Shown here: one piece after another, positions 18,386 through 27,055 of the stretch
How positions within the stretch are numbered: the stretch's first letter is position 1
Layout of the letters: every line of letters begins with the position of its first letter
Assembly: GCF_014646195.1 (NCBI RefSeq)
Contig: NZ_BMMZ01000001.1
Span: forward strand, 710,679-774,678
Reading direction: 5' to 3'
DNA length: 64,000 nt
Source of the DNA: Microlunatus endophyticus
GTDB taxonomy: Bacteria; Actinomycetota; Actinomycetes; Propionibacteriales; Propionibacteriaceae
Position numbers and translations under genes: made by a program
Notes under the pieces: generated by a model
What the model was told of the DNA's origin: nothing
The model's input: only the letters and a program-made list of their open reading frames with translations
The model's database searches: none

Positions 18386-18542
18386 CGGCTCTTGCGCGAG
18401 GGGTTAGCGTGAGTAGCGTCTCTACTGAGCCCTCCATTCCTGTCCGCCCAATAGTCAGCCCGCACGACCCATTCCGACTGCTCGTGATGACGCGAGGTCG
18501 TGGATCGGCCAGGCAGCGGGATGATCACAGGAGCTCCATGTC

Positions 18543-19955
18543 ATGAGTCAGGCATCCACCCACACCCCATCGGCCGAACGCCCCCGCACCGTCGGGCAGC
18601 TAAAGGCCTCCGGATATCGCACTCGCGGAGTCAAGGAAGAGATCCGCGCCAATCTGCTCGATCGGCTGAGGTCCGGTGAGACCGCGTTCCCGGGCATCGT
18701 CGGCTTCGAGGACACCGTGCTGCCCGAGCTCGAGGCCGCGCTGCTGGCCGGCCACGACTTCGTGCTCCTAGGCGAACGCGGCCAGGGCAAGACCCGGCTG
18801 ATGCGGACCGTCGGGAAGCTGCTGGACGAGTGGGTCCCGGTCGTCGACGGTTGCGAGATCAACGACGACCCGTACGAGCCGTTGTGCGTCCGCTGCCGGA
18901 CACTGGCCGCCGAGCTCGGGGACGAGCTGCCGATCGGCTGGCGGCACCGTGATGACCGCTACACCGAGAAACTGGCCACTCCCGATACGTCCGTCGGTGA
19001 CCTGATCGGCGACGTCGACCCGGTCAAGGTCGCCGAGGGCCGCACCCTCGGCGATCCGGAGACCATCCACTACGGCCTGGTGCCGCGCACGCACCGCGGA
19101 GTCTTCGGCCTGAACGAGCTACCGGACCTTGCCGAGCGCATCCAGGTGGCCTTGTTCAATGTGCTGGAGGAGCGTGACATCCAGGTCCGCGGCTATTCGA
19201 TCCGGCTGCCGCTGGACGTGCTGGTGATCGCGACCGCCAACCCCGAGGACTACACCAACCGCGGTCGGATCATCACCCCGCTCAAGGACCGTTTCGGCGG
19301 CGAGATCAGGACCCACTACCTGTCCGACATCTCCGACGAGGCGCAGCTGCTGCGGCAGGAGGCGCAGCTGGTGGCCGAAGTGGGTGATCATCTGCTCGAG
19401 GTGATTGCGCGGCTCAGCCGAGGCCTGAGGGAATCTCCGTCGGTCGATCAGCGGTCCGGCGTCTCGGCCCGGTTCTCGATCGCAGCGACCGAGGCGGTCA
19501 GTGCATCAGCGCTGCGCCGCTCGGCCCGCACCGGCGAACCGGACGCAGTGGCCCGGATCGGTGATCTTCCGCAGATCCTGCCGACATTGCTCGGCAAGAT
19601 CGAATTCGAGATGGGCGAGGAGGGCCGGGAGGCCGCGGTCCTTGATCATCTGCTCAAGCTCGCGGTGGCCGAGACCTTCCGAGAGCGGCTCAGCGGAGTT
19701 GATCTTTCGGCCTTCACCCAGATCTTTGCCGAGGGTTCGGTGGTGGAGACCGGTGACCTGGTCGCTGCCGACGAGTTGCTGGGCCAGTTCGGCACCTTGT
19801 CGGGGTTGTCCCGGGTGCTGGACCGGCTGGGCTACGGCGACGACGCCGGGCGGGGTGAGGTCGCCGCCGCCGTCGAATTCGTGCTCGAAGGCCTGTATCT
19901 GACGCGGCGGATCGAAAAGGATGTCGTCGACGGTCGTACGGTCTACGGCGGCTGA
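18543..19955 (+). CDS. ChlI-like AAA ATPase (MoxR/magnesium-chelatase-type)
   Basis: 470-residue AAA+ ATPase. Walker A is GERGQGKT (residues 77-84). The Walker B-like segment is GVFGLNELPDL, with Asn where Asp is usual; I recall the same NELPDL in relatives. Sensor I is in VIATANPEDY, and GRIITPLKDRFGGEIRTHYL is a strong family signature. An insert after Walker A contains a CxxC (LCVRC). The C-terminal 200 residues are helical lid and unknown. It is immediately followed by a VWA-domain gene, the usual ATPase plus MIDAS adaptor arrangement seen in metal-chelatase, MoxR or CoxD/CoxE pairs. The target of the pair is unknown. ATG 18543 overlaps a preceding ATG-TC and lacks a strong ribosome binding site. 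Confidence 0.88.
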   Translation: MSQASTHTPSAERPRTVGQLKASGYRTRGVKEEIRANLLDRLRSGETAFPGIVGFEDTVLPELEAALLAGHDFVLLGERGQGKTRLMRTVGKLLDEWVPVVDGCEINDDPYEPLCVRCRTLAAELGDELPIGWRHRDDRYTEKLATPDTSVGDLIGDVDPVKVAEGRTLGDPETIHYGLVPRTHRGVFGLNELPDLAERIQVALFNVLEERDIQVRGYSIRLPLDVLVIATANPEDYTNRGRIITPLKDRFGGEIRTHYLSDISDEAQLLRQEAQLVAEVGDHLLEVIARLSRGLRESPSVDQRSGVSARFSIAATEAVSASALRRSARTGEPDAVARIGDLPQILPTLLGKIEFEMGEEGREAAVLDHLLKLAVAETFRERLSGVDLSAFTQIFAEGSVVETGDLVAADELLGQFGTLSGLSRVLDRLGYGDDAGRGEVAAAVEFVLEGLYLTRRIEKDVVDGRTVYGG

Positions 19956-19957
19956 TC

Positions 19958-21967
19958 ATGAACGATCGTCAGGACAACCTGGGATTCCACCGGGACCGGC
20001 ACGGACGGATCCGTTACGGCCCGTGGCGTGGCGGGCCCGATCCGCTGGCCGCGCCCTTCGATGTCCGGTCGGCGATGGACGAGCTCGGCCAGGACGTGCT
20101 CAACTCGGGCAACATCGGCGATGCGCTGCGGGATCTGCTGCGGCGCGGCGCTGACGGCCGTGGCGGACTCGACCGGCTCGCCGACAGGATCCGGCGGATG
20201 CGCGAACAGGCCCGCAGGCGGGGCAACCTCGGCGGCACGCTCGATCAGATCCGGGCCGCGCTGGATCAGGCGATGGCTGCGGAGAAGGAAACGCTGGCCG
20301 GTGACGACAGCACCGACGCGCGATTCGCCGAGATGGAGCTGGACACGGTTCCCGATGACGTGGCTGGAGCCGTACGGGCGCTGGAGCCGTACAACTGGAA
20401 GTCGCCGGAGGCACGTCAGACCTACGAGTCGATCAAACAGATGCTGCGCCAGCAGGTGCTCGAGTCGCAGTTCCAGGGACTGCAGCAGGCGCTGAGCAAT
20501 CCGGACCCGGAGGCGATGCAGCGGGTCAAGGACATGATGGCCGATCTCAACCAGTTGCTGGACGCCCATGCCCGCAATGAGGACACCGATCAGCAATTCT
20601 CCGACTTCATGGACAAGCACGGAGAGTTCTTCCCCGACGATCCGCAGAATGTCGAGGAGCTGATCGACTCGCTCGCCCGGCAGCAGGCCGCGGCGGAGCG
20701 GATGCTCAACTCGCTCAGCCGTGAACAGCGTCAGCAGCTCAGCGAGTTGATCAACGACGCGTTGCGCGATGCTGATCTTGCTGCCGAGATGGCGCAGTTG
20801 CAGGACAACCTGCGCGCGCTGCGGCCGGGGCTTGATCGACGGTCGCCGACCGGGATGCCCAACGAAGGCGAGGGTGAAGGGCTCGGGTACGGCGATGCCG
20901 TCTCCGCGGTTGCTGATCTTGCCGATCTGGAGGCACTCGAGGCGCAGCTAGGGCAACGGCACCCGGGCGCAACTCTGGACGACGTCGACATCGACGCGCT
21001 CGAACGGCATCTGGGCCAACAGGCAGCCAGGGATTTCAGCCAGCTCCGTGATCTTGAACGCGAACTGGAACGGCAGGGCTATCTGCGCCGCGACGACGAC
21101 GGTTTGCGGCTGACGCCCAAGGCCGTACGGCGTCTGGGGGAGACGGCGCTGCGTCGGGTGTTTGCGGAGATGGAGGCGCACGGAACCGGTGACCACGCGG
21201 ATCGACGGACCGGTTCGGCCGACGAGCAGACCGGGTTGTCGCGGCAATGGACCTTCGGCGACGAACTGCCGATCGACGTGCCTCGTACTGTCGGCAACGC
21301 GCTGCGCCGCCGGGCCTCGGCCGGGGCACTGCGGTCCGGGCGGTTGCTGGAGGTCGACGATTTCGAGGTCACCGAGACCGAACGCCGGACGACCGCCGCG
21401 GTGGCACTGTGTGTCGACCTGTCGTTCTCCATGTTCGCCGACGGCCGCTGGGGGCCGATGAAACAGACCGCGCTGGCGCTGTCGCACCTGGTGGAGACCC
21501 GGTTCCGGCAGGACGCGCTGCAGATCATCGGCTTCAACCTGCTCGGCCGTCGGATGTCCGCGGTCGAGTTGGCCGAATCCGAGCCGGAATGGGTGCAGGG
21601 GACGAATCTGCAGCACGCGCTGATGCTGGCGTCCCGGCACCTACGTCGGTATCCGGATGCCGAACCGGTGGTGATGGTGGTCACCGACGGCGAGCCGACC
21701 GCGCATCTGACCGAGACCGGCGAGCCGGTCTTCCACTGGCCGACGACGCCGGAAGCAGTACGGGCGACCGTCGCCCAGGTCGATGAACTGGCCCGCTACG
21801 GAGCGACGCTGAACACCTTCATGCTCGGCGAGGATCCCGGTCTGGCACGATTCGTGGACGCCATCGCTCGGCGTTGCGGCGGCCGGGTCTTCACTCCCGA
21901 CATCGGCCGGCTGGGGGAGTACGTGGTGGCGGACTACCTGAGGACGCGCAACCGAGGACGCCGCTGA
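19958..21967 (+). CDS. VWA (CoxE-like) domain protein, partner of the AAA ATPase
   Basis: 669-residue protein starting 2 bases after the AAA ATPase stop. The N-terminal 430 residues are helical and charged, with no recognised domain. The C-terminal 220 residues form a von Willebrand A domain: MIDAS motif DLSFS in CVDLSFSMFADGRWGPMK, MIDAS Thr region EWVQGTNLQHALMLAS, and VMVVTDGEPTAHL. It ends with RCGGRVFTPDIGRLGEYVVADYLRTR. By analogy with ChlI/ChlD and MoxR/VWA pairs it should recruit a substrate for ATP-driven remodelling or metal insertion. No chlorophyll or CO-dehydrogenase genes are nearby, so those functions are not suggested. Confidence 0.88.
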   Translation: MNDRQDNLGFHRDRHGRIRYGPWRGGPDPLAAPFDVRSAMDELGQDVLNSGNIGDALRDLLRRGADGRGGLDRLADRIRRMREQARRRGNLGGTLDQIRAALDQAMAAEKETLAGDDSTDARFAEMELDTVPDDVAGAVRALEPYNWKSPEARQTYESIKQMLRQQVLESQFQGLQQALSNPDPEAMQRVKDMMADLNQLLDAHARNEDTDQQFSDFMDKHGEFFPDDPQNVEELIDSLARQQAAAERMLNSLSREQRQQLSELINDALRDADLAAEMAQLQDNLRALRPGLDRRSPTGMPNEGEGEGLGYGDAVSAVADLADLEALEAQLGQRHPGATLDDVDIDALERHLGQQAARDFSQLRDLERELERQGYLRRDDDGLRLTPKAVRRLGETALRRVFAEMEAHGTGDHADRRTGSADEQTGLSRQWTFGDELPIDVPRTVGNALRRRASAGALRSGRLLEVDDFEVTETERRTTAAVALCVDLSFSMFADGRWGPMKQTALALSHLVETRFRQDALQIIGFNLLGRRMSAVELAESEPEWVQGTNLQHALMLASRHLRRYPDAEPVVMVVTDGEPTAHLTETGEPVFHWPTTPEAVRATVAQVDELARYGATLNTFMLGEDPGLARFVDAIARRCGGRVFTPDIGRLGEYVVADYLRTRNRGRR

Positions 21968-22043
21968 GTGATGCCGGAGATCCTCGGTCAGGCCCACGCG
22001 GTGCAGTGGCGCCTGATGCGGCGGGACCCGAGTCAGAACGGTT

Positions 22044-22060
22044 CGCCTGACCGGAGGCGC
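22044..22060 (+). terminator. Weak hairpin after the VWA gene
   Basis: CGCCT (22044-22048), loop of 6, AGGCG (22055-22059) followed by CTTT. It is the only hairpin plus T-tract in the 196-base gap before the methyltransferase gene. Confidence 0.35.
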
Positions 22061-22163
22061 TTTGGCGGATCGACACAGCGCCTGATTGTTGGCAGATCGT
22101 TCAGTTGGCAGTAACTCCTGGTTAGGATGCGTGACAACCTACGTATCTGTGGAGAGGCTGTTG

Positions 22164-22793
22164 ATGAGCGAGACGAAGAGCGCCTATTGGGAGCGCTACT
22201 ACGCCAAGGGTTCTGGCCTCGCCCGGCCGGTACCGTCGCAGTTCGCGGCTTTCGTTGCAGGCGAACTGCAGGGGCCGTACAGGGTCGTCGAGTTCGGATG
22301 CGGCAACGGACGCGATGCGCTGTTCTTCGCCTCGCATGGTCATGAAGTGACTGCGATCGACGGCTCGTCGGCGGCAACCGAACGCGGCAAGGCGGTCGCG
22401 GATGCCCACGGGGAGAAGGTCGAATTCATCACCTCGGCGATTGACGCCGCGGAGTTGGCGGATCTGGTTTCCGAGGCCGGCGACAAGACCTTGGTGTACG
22501 CGCGATTTTTCCTACACGCGATCACGGGCGCTGAAGAGCAGGCGTTTCTCGAGTGCGCTGGCGAGCTGACCAAACCGGGCGACCTGATGGCAGTGGAGTA
22601 CCGGACGATCAGGGACTCCAGCGGCGTCAAGGAGACGGCGGAACATTACAGGCGCTTCATGAGCCCGGCGGAATTCCAGTACTCGGCGATCCAGCATGGT
22701 TTCCGAGTGACCTATGCAGTCGAGGGGTACGGCTTCGCCAAGTACAGGCAGGACGACGCCTATGTTGCGCGAAACCTGCTCGAGCGGGTGTGA
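22164..22793 (+). CDS. Class I SAM-dependent methyltransferase
   Basis: 209 residues with SAM-binding motif I VVEFGCGNGRDALFFASHG, acidic end of strand 2 in VTAIDGSSAA, and a motif IV/V region ending LVYARFFLHAI. The substrate is unknown; its position at the head of a surface-polymer locus suggests sugar or polymer methylation. ATG 22164 has GGAGAGG 6 bases upstream. A possible -10 TAGGAT lies at 22123-22128. GC content begins to drop from here to about 25.4 kb. Confidence 0.82.
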   Translation: MSETKSAYWERYYAKGSGLARPVPSQFAAFVAGELQGPYRVVEFGCGNGRDALFFASHGHEVTAIDGSSAATERGKAVADAHGEKVEFITSAIDAAELADLVSEAGDKTLVYARFFLHAITGAEEQAFLECAGELTKPGDLMAVEYRTIRDSSGVKETAEHYRRFMSPAEFQYSAIQHGFRVTYAVEGYGFAKYRQDDAYVARNLLERV

Positions 22794-22888
22794 GGCGAGG
22801 TGCGGCGTAGGTAATGCGGGCGCGACGGCCGCCCAGCCGATCGGCGCCGTACACAGATCAGATTCACAAACAAGGAGGTCGGTAGCGG

Positions 22889-23761
22889 ATGGCGATCGGG
22901 CGCAGCACCGAAGTGGCAGGAGTTCAGCCTGACTACTCCGGCCAGGAGTTCAGCGAACAAGACGTAGCCAACGGCGAGCACCGTAAGTTCGTTGGCGGAT
23001 CGTGGGACACGCACGGCAAAACTCAATTGCATTACTTGCAGTCCCGAGGTCTGAAGCCCGAGCACCGACTGCTTGACATCGGCTGCGGCGCGTTCCGGGC
23101 GGGCAGGCACTTCATCGACTACCTCGAGCCGGGTCACTATTTCGGTATCGAGGCCAACCCGACCCTGATCCAAACGGGCTACGATCGTGAGCTATCGGAT
23201 GAGCAGCGTGATAAGGCTCCAGAAGACAACTTTCGGATCACCGATCGTTTCTGGAGTAAGTTCGGGGCGACGAAGTTCGATTACGCGCTGGCGCAATCAG
23301 TCTTCACTCATATTTCGCTTAACCACATCCGTCTGTGCTTGCACAGGACAGCTCAAGTTGTGAAGCCTGGCGGGCATTTCTACGCGACGTTCTTTGAGCG
23401 TCCCGATGATACGTCCCTGGGTAAGGTCTTCAATCAAGGAGGCAACCGCCCGTTCTTCACGGAGAAGAATGCGTTCTGGTACTACCGGGGCGATCTCGAG
23501 TGGGCGGCTTCTTACGCGCCGTGGAAGATGAACTACATCGGGGATTGGGGCCATCCCGCCAAGCAAATGATGATTGAGTTCGTTCGGATGGGGCCTGGCG
23601 AGGAGATGCGTTGGCGCCAGCGCCGAGCCGCCCAGATCGATGGCGTACCCGATGAGCCGTCAGTGAGGTCTAGCCTGCAAAGACTGCAGAGTGATCTCGC
23701 CGACTTGTCGCGCGTAAGCCGCTCATGGGTAGCCGAGAAGATCGCTTCTTCTCGGTCGTGA
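22889..23761 (+). CDS. Class I SAM-dependent methyltransferase with coiled-coil tail
   Basis: 290 residues. Motif I is LLDIGCGAFRAGRHFIDYL, followed by YFGIEANPTLI and FDYALAQSVFTHISL, the usual order for small-molecule or glycan methyltransferases. The last 40 residues (SSLQRLQSDLADLSRVSRSW) look like a short coiled coil, as in two other proteins of this locus. AAGGAGG about 10 bases before ATG 22889 fixes the start. It lies 95 bases after the first methyltransferase in the same direction. The substrate is unknown. Confidence 0.82.
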   Translation: MAIGRSTEVAGVQPDYSGQEFSEQDVANGEHRKFVGGSWDTHGKTQLHYLQSRGLKPEHRLLDIGCGAFRAGRHFIDYLEPGHYFGIEANPTLIQTGYDRELSDEQRDKAPEDNFRITDRFWSKFGATKFDYALAQSVFTHISLNHIRLCLHRTAQVVKPGGHFYATFFERPDDTSLGKVFNQGGNRPFFTEKNAFWYYRGDLEWAASYAPWKMNYIGDWGHPAKQMMIEFVRMGPGEEMRWRQRRAAQIDGVPDEPSVRSSLQRLQSDLADLSRVSRSWVAEKIASSRS

Positions 23762-23925
23762 GTTGTCAGCGAGATCCAGCTTGACTCATTTGCATCTGCG
23801 GGCGTCTGTGCGCGTGTTCTTGGCAGCTCAACATGGCGCAGCCGGAATGCATGCCGGTTCTCCCGTCGTTCATGGCGGCAGTCGGCGCCATCGTAGGGCA
23901 ACATCGATTGATAGGGGTTTGCGCC

Positions 23926-25335
23926 ATGGTGGCAATTAGCGAGGCGGTTCGGATGCCCCTCATCGAGGAGCAAACTGTCTCGGACTCGCTCGCGCTGGGG
24001 CGGCGGGTGGTCGCGAAGTTCCCGGATCTGCGGTTCCTCAACCCGGGTGGCGAGTTGGAGCTCAAGATGCGCATTCCCGCGGCGACCGCAGTGCGGATCG
24101 AACTGCCGTCCACCGAATCGCTGCACCTTGCGACGGTCCTTATCGATGCCGACGGTGTGACGGACCTTGTCGCGGCCACCAGTCGAACCACGAGCAGCAG
24201 CTGGAAGGACTACGACAAGACACTCGCCTCGGGCATCCTATTCGACCCGGGGAACCGGGAGACGGCTATGCATACCCGAAAAGAGTGGCAGCCGTGGATG
24301 CAGATAAGCTTCACAGACCCTGTGGAAATCTCGCGCATCTTCATCCGTAACAGAGACGACGGCACGAGCGTTCGAGCTCGTGGCCTGCAAGTGTTAGTGC
24401 AAAATGATCACGGTCGTTGGACGACAGTTTATGACGGGATCCGCCGCGAGCGTGAATTCGCCGCGGCGATGAATCGCGCTTACGGCGGTCTCACAGCGAG
24501 GCTCGACCCCGTCATCGGCCGATTGCCCGCTTGGATACGACCTGATCTTCACCGCGGCGCTCCGGCAGGCATCCTTGCCAGCAAGCCGCAGACGAACAGA
24601 CTCGGCGGTGATCTAGTCAGAATTCTGACAGCGCTCTATCTTCGCGACTACACAGGTGTTGCGCGAGACTCGGATCTACTCGATATGTCGGCGGATCAGG
24701 CCGCCCACTTTCGGGCGCTTGTTAATAGCAATATCCTGGCAGAGCGTGAACTTGAGTGGACTAGTCACGGAATTCGCAGGTCATTCAGATTTTGGCCACG
24801 GGTTGAACAGGAACAATATGTCAGCTTTGCAATGGGGGTGGTCGAGGCACTCAGGGACCTGAATGACTGTGTGTGTCTCGGCTTCGGGTCTGTGCTTGCC
24901 GTTGTTCGAGATCATACGCTGATACCGCACGACGACGACCTTGATATTCTGATCGGATTTACTCAGGATCAGGCAAGTTCGCTTGCCGATGGAATTGCGC
25001 TCGTACGCCAATGCTTAATCCCGAAGGGCTATTCGGTGACCGGAAATCTCACGGCCCACCAATGGGTGACTAAGTCGGGAAGTAGCCATAAGGTAGATGT
25101 CTTCGTGGGTCTTTTTGAGGGTCAAGCCATCTCCTGGTATCCAGGTAAGCGTGGTTCTCTGACGCGTGAAATGATGTTTCCGGCCAAGTCTATGCAGTTT
25201 CTTGGTACGGAGTGTGTCGTGCCACGCGAGCCCGAACAGTACCTTGAACAGGTGTACGGTTCTACCTGGTCTATTCCGGACTCGAACTTCCGCCATCAAT
25301 GGGTACGGTCGGAGTACGCAGACATCGCCAAGTGA
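23926..25335 (+). CDS. LicD-family phosphotransferase with discoidin-like N-terminal domain
   Basis: 469 residues. The C-terminal part (about 300-469) is LicD/FKTN-like: GFGSVLAVVRDHTLIPHDDDLDILIGF, with metal-binding DDDLD at residues 336-340, then VDVFVGLF. LicD enzymes transfer phosphocholine, other phosphoalcohols or sugar phosphates to teichoic acids and capsules. The N-terminal part contains a discoidin/F5-8C-like beta-sandwich (PWMQISFTDPVEISRIFIRNRDDGTSVRARGLQVLVQ), suggesting sugar binding. ATG 23926 is 8 bases after AGGGG. The gene is strikingly AT-rich for this window (28/60 G+C in 24781-24840), a sign of transfer. A second protein of the same design follows. Confidence 0.8.
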   Translation: MVAISEAVRMPLIEEQTVSDSLALGRRVVAKFPDLRFLNPGGELELKMRIPAATAVRIELPSTESLHLATVLIDADGVTDLVAATSRTTSSSWKDYDKTLASGILFDPGNRETAMHTRKEWQPWMQISFTDPVEISRIFIRNRDDGTSVRARGLQVLVQNDHGRWTTVYDGIRREREFAAAMNRAYGGLTARLDPVIGRLPAWIRPDLHRGAPAGILASKPQTNRLGGDLVRILTALYLRDYTGVARDSDLLDMSADQAAHFRALVNSNILAERELEWTSHGIRRSFRFWPRVEQEQYVSFAMGVVEALRDLNDCVCLGFGSVLAVVRDHTLIPHDDDLDILIGFTQDQASSLADGIALVRQCLIPKGYSVTGNLTAHQWVTKSGSSHKVDVFVGLFEGQAISWYPGKRGSLTREMMFPAKSMQFLGTECVVPREPEQYLEQVYGSTWSIPDSNFRHQWVRSEYADIAK

Positions 25336-25543
25336 ACACATCATTCGTGGTCGTGTCCTCTATGGAATCAGCGAAAGGTGGAGGAGTCAGTAGGGCGGGT
25401 GCTTCGTGCGCTGCCATGGTCTTGTATGCTCGTCGCGCGTTGGCGGGACGAGGGAGGCGATCGATGACACGACGAGGAACGTCGTCTCCGGGGCAGATTC
25501 CGTGCGGCCACAGACCAATAGCCATCGACCACCGGGAAGAGAC

Positions 25544-27034
25544 GTGTCACCGTTCCTACGGCGTCTGATGGGTCGGCGCGCGGGTCGGATCACCGTTGAG
25601 CCGATCGGCCAAACTGGCCCGCTCCGCAGTCAGAAGGGGACTGCGACGCTCCTTCCTTCGTTGGGCTACTTTGGTGGGATCGCCGCCAATCACCTATGCG
25701 TGAGCGTGCCTTCTCCGGTGGCAGAAATCCGCCTTTCGCTCCCCGGTACGGCAGAGCAGTTGGATCTGCGTGGGCTTGAGTTGCTCCGGGAGAGACGACT
25801 GGTCCGGGTCGATGAAGGCAGGACGCGTATATCGCAGAGCTCCGGCGGGCGATCACACGGCGTGCAGCGCAGCCCGCTCGCGTTCGGGGGCATCCGGACC
25901 GAACGTGAGTCGTCGCCGTGGTGGGCGATGGCCTTCGATCCGCCGATCGACATCGATGAGGTGCGGCTGTACAACCGGCTCGATGGATGGGGCGTTCGGG
26001 CCGACCATCTCGCCGTCGCTTTCTCTGAACCGGGCGGCGAGCTTCAGGACCTTGTGTCGGTCGATTCCGATCTGATCATCGACTCGACTCTTGCTCTGCT
26101 CCGGCGGTTGACTGGACTCGATCTCCCCGTCGAGATACTGGCGACGAAGGGCAGCGCGGACCAAGCGCGGCGGGAGGTGCTCGGCTCGCTTGCAGGACTG
26201 GCATCACGAGCTCGGCTCGCCAAGAGCCGGGAGGAGCAGCGTCTCCTGGCGTCTCTGCTCCCGCGACGACCGATGGCGGGGCAGAAGAACCTCACCGATG
26301 ACGAGTGGGCTCTGCTCGGTCATTTGCTTGCGTGTGAGCGTCTCCGCGTTCCCTCCAGCAAGACCTCTGTCGTGTCGTTCCACCGAGTGCTCGATACGCG
26401 TGACAAGTTGTCTCGCCTCGAGACGGAGGTGAACCGAGCGGCGACCGTACTTCGGTGCGAACCGGTTCTGCTTACGCGCCACGGATTCAGCGAGGTCAGC
26501 GCGCTCCGGCGCCGATCAGGTGAGTTTCTCGATCTGATCGAGCGGGCCGGCAACGTTCTGGCCGAGTGCGGATATCCTGCCATGCTTGCCTATGGCACGC
26601 TGTTGGGGGCGGTGCGCGAGGGTGACTTCCTGGCGCATGACGATGATGTCGATATGTTGATCCCGATTCCGGCAGCGACGCGAGATGACGTGGAGAAGGC
26701 GCTGGCTCCGCTGGCCGATCAGCTTCGCGCACGGGGGTGGCGAGTGTCGCGGCCGAACTCGTACACGAATTTTCACCTCACCGACCCAGGCACCCGGCTT
26801 CACGTGGATGTTTTCCCATTGCTAGTGGATGGTTCGAGCGCAAGCTTGCACATGGAGGAAATGCGGCTGCGTCCGATCCCGACCCGGATCGTGCTGCCGC
26901 CGAAGCCGTTCACCTTTCTTGGGCGGGATGTGCTTGTGCCGGCCGATCCAGAAGCTTTTCTCGAGGAGCGCTACGGTGCCGGTTGGTCGACGCCCGATCC
27001 CTTCTACGACTGGCCATGGAAGCTGCAGGACTGA
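25544..27034 (+). CDS. LicD-family phosphotransferase with discoidin-like domain (second copy)
   Basis: 496 residues with the same plan as the preceding gene product but much diverged. The N-terminal discoidin-like unit is WWAMAFDPPIDIDEVRLYNRLDGWGVRADHLAV; a helical middle follows. The C-terminal LicD domain has LAYGTLLGAVREGDFLAHDDDVDMLI, with DDDVD at residues 366-370, then LHVDVFPLL. This copy keeps the canonical GTLLGAVR. GTG 25544 is supported by GGGAAGA at 25534-25540; ATG 25568 is an alternative. GC content is back near the genome average. Likely acts on the same polymer as the first copy, with another phospho-substituent or position. It is convergent with the sulfotransferase-like gene. 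Confidence 0.8.
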   Translation: MSPFLRRLMGRRAGRITVEPIGQTGPLRSQKGTATLLPSLGYFGGIAANHLCVSVPSPVAEIRLSLPGTAEQLDLRGLELLRERRLVRVDEGRTRISQSSGGRSHGVQRSPLAFGGIRTERESSPWWAMAFDPPIDIDEVRLYNRLDGWGVRADHLAVAFSEPGGELQDLVSVDSDLIIDSTLALLRRLTGLDLPVEILATKGSADQARREVLGSLAGLASRARLAKSREEQRLLASLLPRRPMAGQKNLTDDEWALLGHLLACERLRVPSSKTSVVSFHRVLDTRDKLSRLETEVNRAATVLRCEPVLLTRHGFSEVSALRRRSGEFLDLIERAGNVLAECGYPAMLAYGTLLGAVREGDFLAHDDDVDMLIPIPAATRDDVEKALAPLADQLRARGWRVSRPNSYTNFHLTDPGTRLHVDVFPLLVDGSSASLHMEEMRLRPIPTRIVLPPKPFTFLGRDVLVPADPEAFLEERYGAGWSTPDPFYDWPWKLQD

Positions 27035-27055
27035 ATCATTGAGAGCTGCTGATCG

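Noticed and set aside
18543..21967. Magnesium chelatase or CO-dehydrogenase maturation genes
   Set aside because: Only the ATPase/VWA pair is present; no bchH/chlH, cox structural or porphyrin genes are adjacent, so the specific names are not justified.
23926..27034. Phosphocholine decoration by the LicD proteins
   Set aside because: No choline kinase, choline transporter or CTP:phosphocholine transferase is present; the transferred group is left open.
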